Part shown: one piece after another, positions 10,376 through 22,487 of the stretch | How positions within the stretch are numbered: position 1 is the first letter of the stretch | Layout: each line of letters opens with the position of its first letter | Assembly: GCF_013368755.1 (NCBI RefSeq) | Contig: NC_049564.1 | Coordinates: 1,930,001-1,994,000 of the forward strand | DNA from: Talaromyces rugulosus | Taxonomy: Eukaryota > Ascomycota > Eurotiomycetes > Eurotiales > Trichocomaceae | Direction of reading: 5' to 3' | Length of the DNA: 64,000 nucleotides | The notes under the pieces: generated by a model | What the model was told of the DNA's origin: nothing | Seen by the model: the letters and a program-made list of their open reading frames with translations, nothing else | Database searches by the model: none | Made by a program: the position numbers and the translations under genes

Positions 10376-13300
10376 GCTTAAATGGACGTAGGGGCCTATC
10401 GATCAATACATCTGGGAATTAGTTGTCGAAGTACTCAATTTATACAAACTACATAGTTCTCTTCCTGAAAACACTGCGTAAAATCCGATTGCTATCAAGT
10501 TTATCACCACACGCTAAATCTGATTAAAATTTCACGATCCTTGAGAACTAGAAGCTCTGGGGAAAGCATGCGGTAGTGTTAGTAAATCAGTGATGTTAGT
10601 CTACTAATAATGCTCAAATGACATTTGAATAGTATTTTTGGGAAAATGCAGGGTGAAAAATCGTCTAAGAAGAGCCGAAGGTTATCTTCATAAAACCCTA
10701 CCGTCCAAAGACTTTCAGTTTTTGTTAAACTGTCGTCAGTCACTCATGTAATAGGAAAGCGCACCCAAGCCAATTATAGCGCCGCAAAATCCATTCCAGT
10801 ATGCCTTGGTGCGATATCGTGTCTCACAGGGTGCTTAGGCTATGAGTATCGATCTCGGTGTTTTTATTCGGTTGCTTTTGTGGCAGAACACAAATAGTAC
10901 ACTAAATATAGCATGAAAATTGACAGCGAGAATAAAATGTTGGCTATCATCGAATACGCAAGCAATCAACGAAGATAATTAAGGCGCTCTATTTGCCAGT
11001 TGCTATGTGAGCTTCTAACTCAGTCAGCACGTGTAGAGAAATAAATAACCCGCAATACCCTAATTTCATCCACCTACAAGGCAAAATATGCTACAATACG
11101 ATCCAGAATGGCAAGACGGATGGCCATGATCCCATCCGAGTCCAAGCTCTTCTAGTAGAGCGCAGTCAGAGAACGAGGTGGCTCTCGTAATGCACCGCTT
11201 CATTAACAAAAATGACCGACCATTATCGGTGTGACTGAAGACGCACTCCGGTCTATGGAGTAATGTTAATGGCCCTTTCGCCCCTCCACATCAGTAAGCG
11301 CAACTTAAGTAGACTCTGTACTGTTTGGGCGTGAATAGCTCTTAAAAGTAGCAGAAGGCAGGACTTTGTGACCATGAGTAGTTTCAAAATTGTTTTACGA
11401 GTTAGATACGGGATAAGAGCACTTTTGCCATCACTCCTACTATCCTACTAATCTTCAGAATTGTCTACTCTTGCTTTAGCCTCACTCCCTCTGTTTCTAG
11501 ATGCCAGCGGAGATAATAATAGTTGCCAATAAGCTTCAATGTTACATCCACCTGAACATTGAAGGGAGGCTCAGTTACGTAAGACGTGGTATATGAGGAT
11601 GTCGACCTCGACTATAGGATATTATTTGTTTTAGCAATCGTCGAGCGACCGTTTCTCAATTTCATAAGGCCTCTAAGTTTATAATAAAACGGCCATTTAA
11701 AGTATTAAATATAAAAGGAAGTTTTAATAGATGAAAGGGGCTGTATTAATGCAAGGGAAGTTTTTTATGACTATTGTAGTTGCAAAATTTAATCAATTGC
11801 ACTTGAAGTTAAAACTATTCCTCCTCTTAGTGTGCATAAAACTATGTAAATTGCAAGTCTACGCACTAATCATATTTCAAATTCCAGGTACATCAATTGA
11901 TATGTACCTTTCATGCTGTGCCAACTTGACCTAGATTCCATTCCAATAGCATACCAAAACGACGGGCTGTGCCGGCAATAGCATCACATTAGTCGAACTC
12001 TTTTCAAGGAAAAGGAGGTAAAAACCCGATGGCTTTAGATAGTCAGATGTTAATAGTCAACCCAAAGCACCCAAGTAGTTTCAAGGCACAAGAAAACAAT
12101 TAAAAAAAAATATACCAAAAGAATGAACACCTCGATAGTATGGGGTGCATTAGTATGGAATCGGTCTATATTCCGAACACCGAAAGAAAAGCATTTAAGC
12201 AATATGTTTTAGCTTATGATGAGCCATACCCAAAATAGACTCTTATTCTAGGGGCATGGGTTTACATGATATGTCCCCGGAAAACATCCGGATTTGTAAT
12301 GTTTTTGCACAGGCGAGCTCGCTTGGCCGTTGGTCGTTATCAAGTGAACAAGCTATGGGGTGAACTTTTAGCCCTCGGCTGTACACTGCAATAATCTCAC
12401 ACAGGCCTGGGGGCACCTATGTCTGAACAATGGTACATATGTACGATAGTAGCGCTTGTACAAAAAGGGAAGGTGCCAATGGGATGCTTATTCAGCTCTC
12501 TTGTTTTGGGTATCCATAGTCATTCGTAGACAGCTGGAATATGAAGACAATCGTAGGTAGTAGGTATCAATTTAAGTGTTACATAAATATTTTTGGTGTG
12601 AGAAGAAACGTTAATCCCGTTTACTTAATGATCGCAGTTATGAAAGATGTTCGCGATGTGGAAATACGCAACGCAGAACCGATCTAGGAAAAATAAAGGC
12701 AATAACAGCAATAGACACTCTTCAATTTTTGTCTTTTGACCTTTCTTTTCAGTTAGCCTCTTGATCACGAGTACAAGTGTAGCCTCGATGACCTGCTTGA
12801 AGGGTTGAAGAATGATCCATGTGAAGAGGAAATTGACGCTTAGAAATATGTAGCAGATGCGGAGGGCTTCCTCTCTGACCGAGGTAGGCGTAGTTTCACA
12901 GACGCCAAGATGCAGCTTTTTGTCAGAAATTAGATAAATCCGGGGATGAATGGAGCCAACCAATACGTACTACCGCTTAGCATGCTCTAAAATACGGGGT
13001 CGCTGATCTCATACTAATATCGAGGGGAAAAACTAGCTAGTGACCAACCAGGGTGATGGATGTCACAAGGATCACTAGCCAAATTATTAATTGATCAATC
13101 AGAACATCTAGGGACCGGCAGATAGAGACTAGCTTCGCTAATCGATCGCCTTCTTACTCCGTGTAATTTTGCTTCTCCTACGGCCTTCGTTTCTCATTTT
13201 CAAGACTCTGAACAACCTGGCTCATGGCTAAAACCACGACATGGTGTGGTAATATTGATACGTGGATTATGAATAGGTCCATCTGAGGGGTAGCAAAAGA

Positions 13301-13517
13301 AGCGCCGCTGATACCGAGGAAATTACTGTTACCATGTGCCCTGATACTTGCTTTGAAGATTTTCTCTGATGGAATTTGCCCTATATAAAGAGCCATGTCG
13401 ATCCTAGGTTGTCTGTACCAAAACACAACAACTATAACACGAGCAAGTTTCTACATCGGCTTTTCTTGACCTTTCATTTTTGCAGGTTCTACGCTTACAC
13501 TGTTATTGATTGTGACA
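10376..13517. other. 3.1-kb gene-poor region
   Basis: No convincing gene on either strand. Frames at 11731-11934 (+) and 12625-12963 (-) are AT-rich, lack domains and have no plausible splice partners. The sequence is relatively AT-rich, with no recognisable transposase. The final 140 bp form the promoter of the HsbA-family gene. Confidence 0.55.
13382..13389 (+). promoter_or_regulatory. TATA box of the HsbA-family gene
   Basis: TATATAAA lies 129-136 bp upstream of the start codon at 13518, a normal distance for a strongly expressed fungal secreted-protein gene. Confidence 0.5.
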
Positions 13518-14114
13518 ATGAAGTTCCTCAACCAAGTTTCATTCCTAGTCACCCTAGGATTTGTTATCGGGGCTATCGCAACACCGATCGCGTATACTCC
13601 GAGCAATGTCAAACGTGATCTTGCCTCGATCGAGAGCGTCCTGACCTCTATCGGCAACCAGGTGACTACTCTCGATGGCTATATCAAGGTCGCATCACCC
13701 AACCCGACTCAGATTGTGAACGCCTCAACAGCGCTGGTCTCAACTATCAAATCCGGTGTCTCTACGGTGCAGGCCTCCGCAAACCTGAGTGACATCGATG
13801 CTCTTGGTCTTGTTAGCCCAGTCCAAACACTTTCCAAAAACGTCAATACGACCATTGGCGACTTGATTGGTATCAAAAGCACCGTTGACTCGTTGAAGTA
13901 TGGATGCACAACCTATGAGCAACTCCAGGACCAATTAACGCAAGCGACCGCACTGTCAACTGCTCTTGTATCCAAGGTTCCAGCATCACTTCAATCCGTT
14001 GCCCAGGGTCTTGCTAAGGGCATCACTTCGGCGATCCAGAATGGTGTCACTGCATACAATGGAGAATGCACGTCTACCGCCGCGTACCTCGAGTTTGATT
14101 CACGGGATGTGTAG
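13518..14114 (+). CDS. HsbA-family secreted cell-wall protein (galactomannoprotein-like)
   Basis: 198 residues, one exon. A signal peptide opens the protein (MKFLNQ, hydrophobic core, cleavage near GAIATP). The rest is an all-helical Ser/Thr/Ala-rich domain that matches the hydrophobic-surface-binding protein A family: paired segments with spaced leucines and valines (SIESVLTSIGNQVTTLDGYI; ALSTALVSKVPASLQSVA). Two cysteines (YGCTTY, NGECTS) bracket the C-terminal half and three N-glycosylation sequons (NAS, NLS, NTT) lie in the first half. Family members bind hydrophobic surfaces and lipids at the cell wall, recruit esterases, or act as surface antigens. The TATA box about 130 bp upstream and absence of introns suggest strong regulated expression. 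The start was placed at 13518 because it begins the signal peptide. Confidence 0.88.
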   Translation: MKFLNQVSFLVTLGFVIGAIATPIAYTPSNVKRDLASIESVLTSIGNQVTTLDGYIKVASPNPTQIVNASTALVSTIKSGVSTVQASANLSDIDALGLVSPVQTLSKNVNTTIGDLIGIKSTVDSLKYGCTTYEQLQDQLTQATALSTALVSKVPASLQSVAQGLAKGITSAIQNGVTAYNGECTSTAAYLEFDSRDV

Positions 14115-14447
14115 GCACGCTGTATCATATAGGTTGTGTCCTTCTCGGGCACTACTCATTCTACTTGAACGGGTCTACATGATACTTAGGTTATTTGACT
14201 CTAGTAGGGAAGGCACATGTGCTATTATGGCTTTGACTTTGAGCCCATACGTTGTAACTAGACACGATTAGGGCATGATGTTCTGCTCCAGCTGGATATC
14301 GAGAAATGAAATTGCCTGTTATGTTTCAGTTACAAATTCATACTTTAATTGACTAGCAGTAACTGCAAGCCTCTTATTATGTTCTACGGACTGCTAACAT
14401 GATATCTAACGTAAAATATTCGGTCTTTAATGTAGAAAATTACTTGG
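14115..14447. other. Convergent intergenic spacer
   Basis: About 330 bp between the 3' ends of the HsbA-family gene and the FAD monooxygenase gene. Nothing beyond 3' flanking sequence is seen. Confidence 0.55.
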
Positions 14448-15915
14448 TTATTTGCTTCTCCTTGACACCAATGGACTTTCTTCCGTCACAGAAGAAAATT
14501 CGTGCGCATCTAGACATGCCTGTCGGGCATTTATGACACACCGGTGCCCACGGGTGAAGACGTCCTGGTCATACTCGGCCAGCGCTTGCGACAATGTAGA
14601 CCACGGCAAGTCCTTATTGGACGTAATAAGGGGACCAATACGCTTAGCAAGGTCGTTTGCGTCGGTAACTGCATTGTTTCCTCCTTCACCGCGAACTGAA
14701 AGGTTTGGTTAGTTAGAAACACCGATGCATAACCATATACACAGTAAAAAAAAGACTAACACATAGTCATAGTATGGGCTGCATCGCCCATCAGTACCAC
14801 ACGGTCGTACTCCCGTCTCGTCGTTGGAAACCAATCAGCGAGATTAATGGCTGTAGCCTCTGCATCGTACGGAACTGTGTCAATAAGGCCCCGTAGGTTC
14901 TCCGCCCAGTCCGCAGTGATACGTTTGACAAGAGCTATTCTTTCTGCGTTGCTTTCAGGAATCGCGATATCTTTAGTCTCGGCCCACGAGACAATGACCT
15001 GGCAGATGTAGTTCCCAGTGTCATTGCCGGCGTTGTGGGGCGAGTTTAAGACTATACAGTATCAATAATAATCAGAAATACGTTGGTCGTCTTTCTAAAT
15101 GATGGATGTACCTAGAAAGGAAGACGAAGTGAAAGGGTGAGCTTACAACTAAAGAAAAGATAAATGTTGGATTCAGAGTGAGTGCCCTGAAAGAAGTATG
15201 GGTCTATAGCCAAAGCAGCTGCTACTTGAGCAGGAGTATACGACACAGTAATGCCTAGTAGCCGCACCGGAACCGGAATGTTTTCGAACGCTGACGGGTG
15301 TAGGTATCTTCGAATACGCGAACCGGCACCCTCACAGGCAACCAGCAGCCAGCCTGTAGCGGTGGTTCCATCTTCAAACCTAGCAGTAACGCTTTCTGTG
15401 TCATTACTAACTTTTATACATCGCTTTGACCACTTTTGGCACAAGTGCGTCAGCTTTCCCTCTATTACTTTGCTCAACACTTGGTAGGGGTGATATTATT
15501 GGGTCTTTACCTCAACATTAATGTCGGTGGAAAGAAGATCGCGGAGCTTTGAGCGTATTACGCGCAGACGACCTGTTTTGGGGAAGGTAGCAGCATGCAA
15601 AGCATCTCCAGTTTTCAAATCGAGGAACTGGTAGCTACCTGCATCTGTTGCGGCCGGATTGACATTGCATTCTCCAAGACGAGCATAGAGTTGTTCCGGG
15701 AGAAGCTCTTGCAATGCAGGCAAGCCCCAGTGGAATGTTAATCCCCAGCCACCAGTGCGAGAAACAATTGACACATCGCGATCAAAAATGCGAAAGGGGA
15801 TTTTCCATTTGTGTAGATACTGGGCTAGCGCAAGACCGCTAATCCCGGCGCCGACAATCAGAATTGGTAAGGTTTGCTGTTCGTTCGGCATCGACATTGT
15901 TTTGATAGTAGACAA
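14448..15915 (-). CDS. FAD-dependent monooxygenase (aromatic-hydroxylase type)
   Basis: Flavoprotein hydroxylase of the PHBH/salicylate-hydroxylase superfamily, using NAD(P)H and O2. Exons on the minus strand are 15915-15511, 15459-15147, 15051-14761 and 14695-14448, giving 418 residues, close to the usual 400-450. The N-terminal FAD-binding motif GAGISGLALAQYL is near residue 22. The GD motif is MGDAAHTMTM followed across an intron by FRGEGGNNAV, exactly where relatives have it. The middle DG motif reads ACEGAGSRIR, with Glu in place of the usual Asp. Three junctions are clear; the first (15510/15460) is less certain because two acceptors exist. Substrate unknown. A palindrome about 340 bp upstream (16253-16269) may be regulatory. 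A UstYa fragment lies nearby, hinting at an old metabolite locus. Confidence 0.88.
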
Positions 15916-16868
15916 GATTAAAATTCAATCTACATATATAGATACCTGTCTGCGTTGGAAGAAGGGTATGGAGGGAATATTGTTGTGTGTGGTTAAAAGA
16001 CAGATCCATGCTGAACAGGTGGAATCTTACCAACACGAGTACCTACCCCACCATACATCCAACCGTTGGCAATTTACAACCTCCACAATGGATTTCAATT
16101 GGAAAAGAATACATTTGAATATAGATATTACAGTATATTACTCGGGTTTACCCAAAATCTACCTGTCTTCAAGGTGACTAAGTCTGAGAACGAGTTCTTC
16201 CCAGCTCACATCTAGGACAGTGCTCCTTTTTGGTGCTGTTCTTCCCTGGATTGCCGATGTGGCATCGGCTTATTAGTATTTCTCGCGTCATTTATTTTTA
16301 GGCGTCCACTCACGGATAAGCGCGCAGAGACCCATCGCGCGCGATTATATACGTAACCTCTATCCCTTTCTGTTTTACTGAATATTCTGTCTCTTCTCTC
16401 CCAGTTTTCATTCCCCTCATCACAGTATTTGTTGTCATTCTCGCTGAAGTGAGATCAATCCTGGCGTGTTGAGATCACTCGCGCACATTCACGGGTGTCT
16501 CGACATGGCGATCCCGGTCCACGGACAGTTCGCTGGCCAATACTCCTCGATTGGGCATTCTGGGCCATTATCTAATTGGGCTAATCTGTTGGTTTTCTGA
16601 CTCGTCAACTCTCCAGTCCATGTATTTTCAACGTTCCAGCTCCGGTACCGTCGACATATCGACATCTAGACAGTCCACTTTGCTAGGACTGATCCCCCGC
16701 CTTCTCCATGGAATTGTGTCCCACCTGAGATTTACGGGTATTTATAGTGATTCTATAGACCATTGTAGGGCCTATCGCAGTGACTTTCCTGTTGTCAACA
16801 CCGCGTAGATGTATATAGGTTCGCAGACTGATGAATACAGCGTGGATGAGTAAAATCAGTACGAACGG
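15916..16868. other. Intergenic region
   Basis: Holds the upstream region of the FAD monooxygenase and the DNA beyond the truncated end of the UstYa fragment. No further UstYa exon or other coding region was found on either strand. Confidence 0.5.
16253..16269. promoter_or_regulatory. Inverted repeat upstream of FAD monooxygenase
   Basis: GCCGATG and CATCGGC are perfect 7-bp complements separated by TGG. The site lies about 340 bp upstream of the FAD monooxygenase start. It resembles the GCCGATA half-sites before the P450 fusion. A regulator-binding role is inferred only. Confidence 0.35.
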
Positions 16869-17401
16869 CTAGCCATAAACCTTTAGATGAAGAAACTTCA
16901 TACTTAAAATGCAATGCAGTTGATTAAACACATCCAACCAAACAAAATACTCGGCATTCCCACCTAGAGACACTGATTTTTGTCCGTAAATCGGCAACCC
17001 CTCTGCCGAAGCTCGCATGTGCATATCTGCGAGCAACGAATTCCATGCATTATCAACTCCAGGACTATGCTTCAAGGTGTATGGTGCTTTGAAATTACTG
17101 ACGAATGGCTTTGAGATAAATATGTTGAGTTTTTGAAAAGGAGCTAAAATTGGGGAGATGAGTATCACGCTTCTGAAATAGATATGGGCTACATCATACT
17201 ATTTGAGTATATTGGGATTTCCGGTCGAGTAGATATAGAAGAGATCAGTATGGTATCCAGTATCCCTAGTATTCCACCACCCATGAAAATAAGTAGCGGA
17301 GTCCATGTCCGTTTTGTGGTGCCAAAGTCTTGGGCCGGGTCATTCAAACATGGCTCTTCTTCCGTCACGAGAAATGGCTTGGTTTCTAGAGTCGGTGCCA
17401 T
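16869..17401 (-). pseudogene. Truncated UstYa-family (DUF3328) oxidase gene
   Basis: UstYa-type proteins are membrane-anchored oxidases that cyclise ribosomal peptides or act in other fungal metabolite pathways through two HxxHC motifs. Here a Met at 17401 starts an acidic N-terminus and one membrane segment (LLIFMGGGILGILDTILI). A separate frame from about 17168 down to 16869 holds the domain start: SPGVDNAWNSLL and LDVFNQLHCIL. The first motif therefore reads NQLHC instead of HQLHC. The frame stops soon after, and no second HxxHC is found in the next 300 bp on the minus strand. The two parts cannot be joined by a normal-sized intron: the only good donor/acceptor pair would leave 27 bp. It looks like a decayed fragment. 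The family assignment is good; loss of function is inferred. Confidence 0.6.
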
Positions 17402-18778
17402 TACTATGTCATTGTTGTTGTAAATTATCATATATGAAACTTTTCCTTGTGATAGATTCTTGATCTTCACAAAGTGAGATGTAGGTGTTGAACAATTAAG
17501 AACGGTCAGAGCAAAGGAAAGGATTGAAGACATCACAGTATTCGCTATCACATACCTCTTCAGTTTAGTGTAACTAGCAGAATAGTTATACTATCTTTTT
17601 CGGGGTTTTTGAACATCAATTGATGTTTCTCTTCACTGGAGGTATTCTTTGTGCGAGGTTCCACTTTGCGCTCAGTCGGTGGTGTCACTGGCTTTGGTAC
17701 CAAACATGTCAGTCGTGGGGTCAGTTAATGGCGTGGACAAGTGCATGGCAAACGTACAACCAAACACAAAGAACTTGACAAGATATTCTTACATGCAATA
17801 TGTTGATAATAATCTGGTTAGGAAACAATGCAGAGATAGTTAAACATTCAAATGTTACGACCTGAGGCTCTGCAAATGGAACACGCATTCTTATTGTATC
17901 GAATGAAAACGAACAAGAGTTAAAAATATAAAATGATAATAGTTAGAACTATGTATATTGTTTGTTAAAGACAATTTAATAATGTGCCGCCGCAACCACA
18001 AATTATTATGTCTACAAAAAATTGTTTAAAAATATGCGACGTGATAAATCTTCGCTCTGTAGATAATCACATGCATAACGTCTTCCTATTGTTATACCTC
18101 TATTGGCTGTGTTCTAGTTACATCGCGCCTTATAAGCATACGATCGCGAATTTTTTTTTTTTTTCTCTACAGCGTATTTCTTCACTGTAGTAATTAGAGA
18201 ATCAATAGACAAAGTAGTACCAAGTGTTTGAAAAATCGCGCGGAAATCCCTCTTGAAAGGTCACCTATTCTGATCGCTATTATGAAATCAACTTTATAGG
18301 TTGAAAGCAATGTCATTATTTGTGTTGTACACATAAAAGGTTTTATTACCATTTCTTGTTAGTTGTATGCTATTTTAACCATAATTGTGAATTCTCTGCT
18401 CTGTATAGTTTTGCTGTATCAATGTTTATATAAACATTGAACTTTAGAAGCCCCCGGAACATTTGACATTGATGATAACCTCATGTGGATCATCTAGATG
18501 TCCGAGCCCCAAAACATTTGAATGTAACATTGAACCCGACTATGCAAAAAAAACACTAAGAAGCGTGTTACTTGCGCATTAGAGCACTAGTAATCATCCA
18601 CCCCTAACAAGGTTTGTAAGGCCGCCACTCATGCATAATCCATTTTGCTAGTGCGTGTTGGGGCGCTTCGTACGACCTTCAAGAAAATTTTAGATTTACA
18701 TCGATTAACTTTATCCATTCCCGGTCTCTGCCTTCGCAAATATATCCTTTGTTTCTTTTCTCGACCATTCCTCCAGCA
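17402..18778. other. AT-rich intergenic region
   Basis: About 1.4 kb without a supported gene, with a 14-T run near 18151-18164. Only short frames occur. The last part is the promoter of the following MFS gene. Confidence 0.55.
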
Positions 18779-20464
18779 ATGGCTACCGTCGAGTCAGATA
18801 AACAGGACGAGGCATGGCGATTTCTCCAGGACCACGCCGGTGTCCCACACGCCGAGATAGACGGTGTCGATCTAAAGAAGCTACGAGCGAAAATTGACTG
18901 GCACATTCTACCGTTGATGTTTTGCTGCTATACGCTACAATTCATCGACAAAGTCATGATCAACGTTGGTCCAAGTATTCTTTTCGTGTGCGTTTTCATG
19001 CAGTAACTAATAGCTTTGACATTAAAGTATGCCGCCGTGATGGGAATCACCACTGACTTGAAATTGGTTGGCAATGAGTTCTCCAATGTTGGCACTTCGT
19101 TCTTTATCGCCTACTTGATCGCTGAAGTTCCTAACAGTGAGCTCCACATTTTTCATTTTCTTCTCCAAAAGAGACCTCATCTAACACTGAAAAAAAGCAT
19201 TCCTCCTACAAAAGCTTCCTGCTGGGAAATGGCTAGGTACTAATGTCATATTGTGGGGCATCGTAGTCGCTGCCACCGCTGGAGTCAATAACTACACCAC
19301 GCTCGTCGTTGCGCGTGTATTCCTCGGGCTATTCGAAGCTACAATCGGTCCATCCTTGATGATTATCAGTAGTCACTACTACACAAAATCTGAGCAAGCT
19401 CCGCGCTTCTGTCTTTGGTATTTGGGTCTTGGTGTTGGTCAGATTCTCGGCGGAATCATATCATTTGCGTTTCAGCATGTCAGTGCTCATGCGTCACTAT
19501 CTGGATGGCAACTTATGTTCATTGTTTTGGGCCTGGTTACATCTATAGTCGGCTCCTTTACTTTCTTCTTCGTTCCGGATACTCCAATGGCAGCCCGTTT
19601 CTTGACTGAGGTGGAGAAGGTCGCGCTCTTAAAACACATCAGTACGAATAAAACGGGCGTGCGGAACACGAAATTTCAATTCAAACAGATTATCGAGGCT
19701 CTTTGGGACCCCCAACTGTGGTTGTTGGCTTTGATGGTTATGCTGGTTCGTTATCCGGTCACTAATTTTCCCTTCTTGGTATAGAGAAGGAACATATGCA
19801 AGATAATCAGCTAACCTGGCACCAGCAATCCGTGTCTTCAGGCGTTGTGACCACCTACTCATCAACCCTCATCCGCAACTCGGGCTTCAGCCCCAAGGAA
19901 TCAGCACTTCTGAACATGCCTAGTGGCATCGTTAGTATATTCTTTACTTTGTTGGTCGGGTTCGGTATCCGCCACTCTAGCAACAGATGGGCTTGGGTGT
20001 TCATGTGCAGCATCCCCGGAATTATTGGCGGCGGCCTAATGTCATTTTTACCCAGTTGGAATACGGCCGGGCTATTAATTGGTGTTTATCTCGTAAATGC
20101 CATTGTCGCACCCCTGCCAGTGATTTACCAGTGGACAGCCGCCAACTGTGCAGGCTACACAAAGCGCGCATTCGCCAGCGCTCTCGTTGCCGGCTCATTT
20201 TCCGTGGGAAATATCATCGGACCGCAGACATTTCAAGCTAAAGATGCTCCAAATTACCGTCCAGCCAAAATTGCCGTTCTGGCGACTCAGGCAGCAGCTG
20301 GTATGCTATCTATTGTCCTGTTCGGATATTATTTATGGGAGAACAAGCGGCGTGATGCTCGTGATAACACACGTGTTACAAATGAGGATGAATCTTCTAT
20401 CAATGCGGTTGATTGGGCTGGATCGACGGACAGGGAAAACACTAGTTTCCGCTATGTTTATTGA
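18779..20464 (+). CDS. MFS transporter, anion:cation symporter family (allantoate permease-like)
   Basis: Membrane carrier for small organic anions such as vitamins, ureides or carboxylates. Exons 18779-18964, 19028-19136, 19198-19745 and 19826-20464 give 493 residues, typical for the Dal5/Tna1 group. Family landmarks are present: FCCYTLQFIDKVMINYAAVMG around TM1, LLQKLPAGKWLG in the TM2-3 loop, SGWQLMFIVLG and FFFVPDTPMAARFLT ending the first half, and ENTSFRYVY at the C-terminus. Splicing at 19197/19198 was chosen over a nearer AG because it alone restores the LLQK segment. The first donor is GTTGGT, a weak but usable site. It lies about 440 bp upstream of a dehydrogenase on the same strand; they could serve one substrate, but this is inference. 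Confidence 0.9.
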
Positions 20465-20900
20465 TAATTTATTACACGCAATATGATACACTACCATATA
20501 CATCCAGCAGCTGAATACTAATATGAAGGGAGGAGCTCATATTATCTTCCCCAGATACTAGCAGCCTTTCGATCACTTTAGTATAGGCTCTTATCCTGCT
20601 TCCCTTCTAATCCCAAGTGATGGTTTCCCCCCAGATAAGCCGTTGTCCGTTATCTTGTACGTGATCATTCACTTGCCACTCTGTGGGCGGAGCTCCGCCG
20701 ACATCGATACTCAGAAACGCATGGTATGCGATAACGATACTTGGCTGCATAGCTGATTGGAATTGCCAGTGCTAGAAACTCCAATAAAAATTTAATGAGT
20801 GTGAAGTTGGCATTGCCATAAATCTTAAGGTATAGTGTAAACAGTTGTTGTGTACCAACTAAGATACTGCTACTTGTTGGAAGATTAACAACACAACACA
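20465..20900. other. Intergenic spacer / dehydrogenase promoter
   Basis: About 440 bp between two tandem plus-strand genes. No coding signal or repeat is seen. Confidence 0.55.
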
Positions 20901-21991
20901 ATGGCTGCAACTCAAGTCGGCTGGATAGGACTAGGCTCTATGGGAATAGGCATGTCCAAAAACCTACAAAAGCATCTCTCGAAAGCAGGGTCACCAAGCT
21001 TGATATACACGAATCGAACACTGTCCCGCGGTGAGTTGCTGCAGGAATTGGGTGCTATTCCTGTCGAGACTGTCAAAGGCGTCGCGAGCAAATGCGATAT
21101 CATCTTCTCATGTGTAAGTGAAAGACAGCATGCTTTAGATTATATGAAATGGGATTCTCATATGCTGCATATTAGGTCAGTAACGATGCAGTATTGCAAG
21201 GCATTACCGACGAGATTATTGCATCCGGGGACATCCAGGGCAAGGTGTACGTTGATTGCTCTACAGTTCACCCGGACACGTCTAAAACCGTCTCGAACAA
21301 GATATCCGCTGCGGGAGCAGAATTTGTTGCAGGTAAAGTTTTTAACAACCATCATTTTAAACCTCCCTCAAAAGTGATTTGTACAGTTTACTAAGGATGA
21401 AATTTAGCCCCTGTTTTCGGCGCAGCCCCCATGGCCGAAGCTGGAAAGCTCATCTTCGTGACTGCAGGTCCTCCTACTGCAATAACCAGGATTACGCCTT
21501 ATCTAAGCGGCGTTATGGGTAAATCTATCATTGAGATGGGGCCCGATGTGGCAAAGTCGAGTCTCACGAAGATCGCGGGCAACATATGTGTTGTTTCATT
21601 TATGGAAGTCATTTCCGAGGCCCATGTCTTTGCGGAAAAGACAGGTCTCGGTTCGCCAACTCTTGAAAAACTTTTGAGTGACATGTTCGGACCAGTGATA
21701 GAGAGCTACTCCAAAAGAATATCCACCGGTATTTACGCCCCAGCTCCCGACGGCAAGGCCGGGTTTGATGTCTCCCTTGCCATTAAAGATGCCAGGCACG
21801 CATTGAACTGTGCTAGTGGGGTTGGTGTTAAGTTGGACGTGAGTGGGATTGCCTTGGACCACATGGTAAAGGCACAGCAGCTGCAACCAGGGAGACCGCT
21901 TGACAGTAGCTCAATGTACGGTGCCATCAGGTACGAATCTGCGTTGGATTTCTTCACAGACCTATGCAAGAAGCGAGACGGTAGTATTTGA
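20901..21991 (+). CDS. 3-hydroxyisobutyrate dehydrogenase-like NAD(P)-dependent oxidoreductase
   Basis: Beta-hydroxyacid dehydrogenase family enzyme, which oxidises a 3-hydroxy acid or reduces the matching semialdehyde with NAD(P). Exons 20901-21113, 21176-21332 and 21408-21991 give 317 residues. The Rossmann signature GWIGLGSMGIGMSKNL opens the protein. YTNRT after the second strand suggests an NADP-type pocket (Asn-Arg rather than Asp). The substrate-binding part is seen as DCSTVHPDTS and APVFGAAPMAEAGKL; the catalytic lysine segment reads LTKIAGN (consensus K..N). All introns have GT..AG ends and keep phase. It follows an anion:cation symporter gene on the same strand and precedes a second, broken one on the other, so small carboxylates are a plausible shared theme. 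Precise substrate unknown; glyoxylate/succinic-semialdehyde reductases are close alternatives. Confidence 0.88.
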
Positions 21992-22487
21992 TACATCCGA
22001 TAAAAGAATTCCGACCTGATACTCAGCGTTTAATACTTAGGCAATATTTTATGGAATATATAGTATGAAGCTTTTATGGACCTCGTCCGAACAAAGTTAC
22101 TACGTCCATGTCCCTTTCTACTTGGGTAAACATCGCTCTAGTTTAATTAACCACCTACGAAAAACCTACAATTAACAGTGTCAGTGATATCATTACGTAC
22201 ACACTAGCAGTAATTGGTTTGAAGTGTTGTAGTTGCGTGCACTACTCCTTTGAACCTAGGTATGCAAGCATTCTATGTTTGTAGGTACGGTTGGAATTAA
22301 ACGATTTTCAACGCGTACAATATTCAGTACGTTGAGCAATATATTGGATTTATTATTTATATGTATTAGTAATTGACGAGAAGAATTATAATTTCCGTTT
22401 CAAAAACACTTATCATTGCTAACGAGATTATATATTTGATCTTCTAATCGAATAACCTTTACAGGAAACATGAATTCTGGACATCGA
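21992..22487. other. Convergent intergenic spacer
   Basis: About 500 bp of AT-rich sequence between the 3' ends of the dehydrogenase and the broken MFS gene. No gene seen. Confidence 0.55.

Noticed and set aside
12625..12963. 112-codon hydrophobic minus-strand frame
   Set aside because: AT-rich, no family match, no exons around it.
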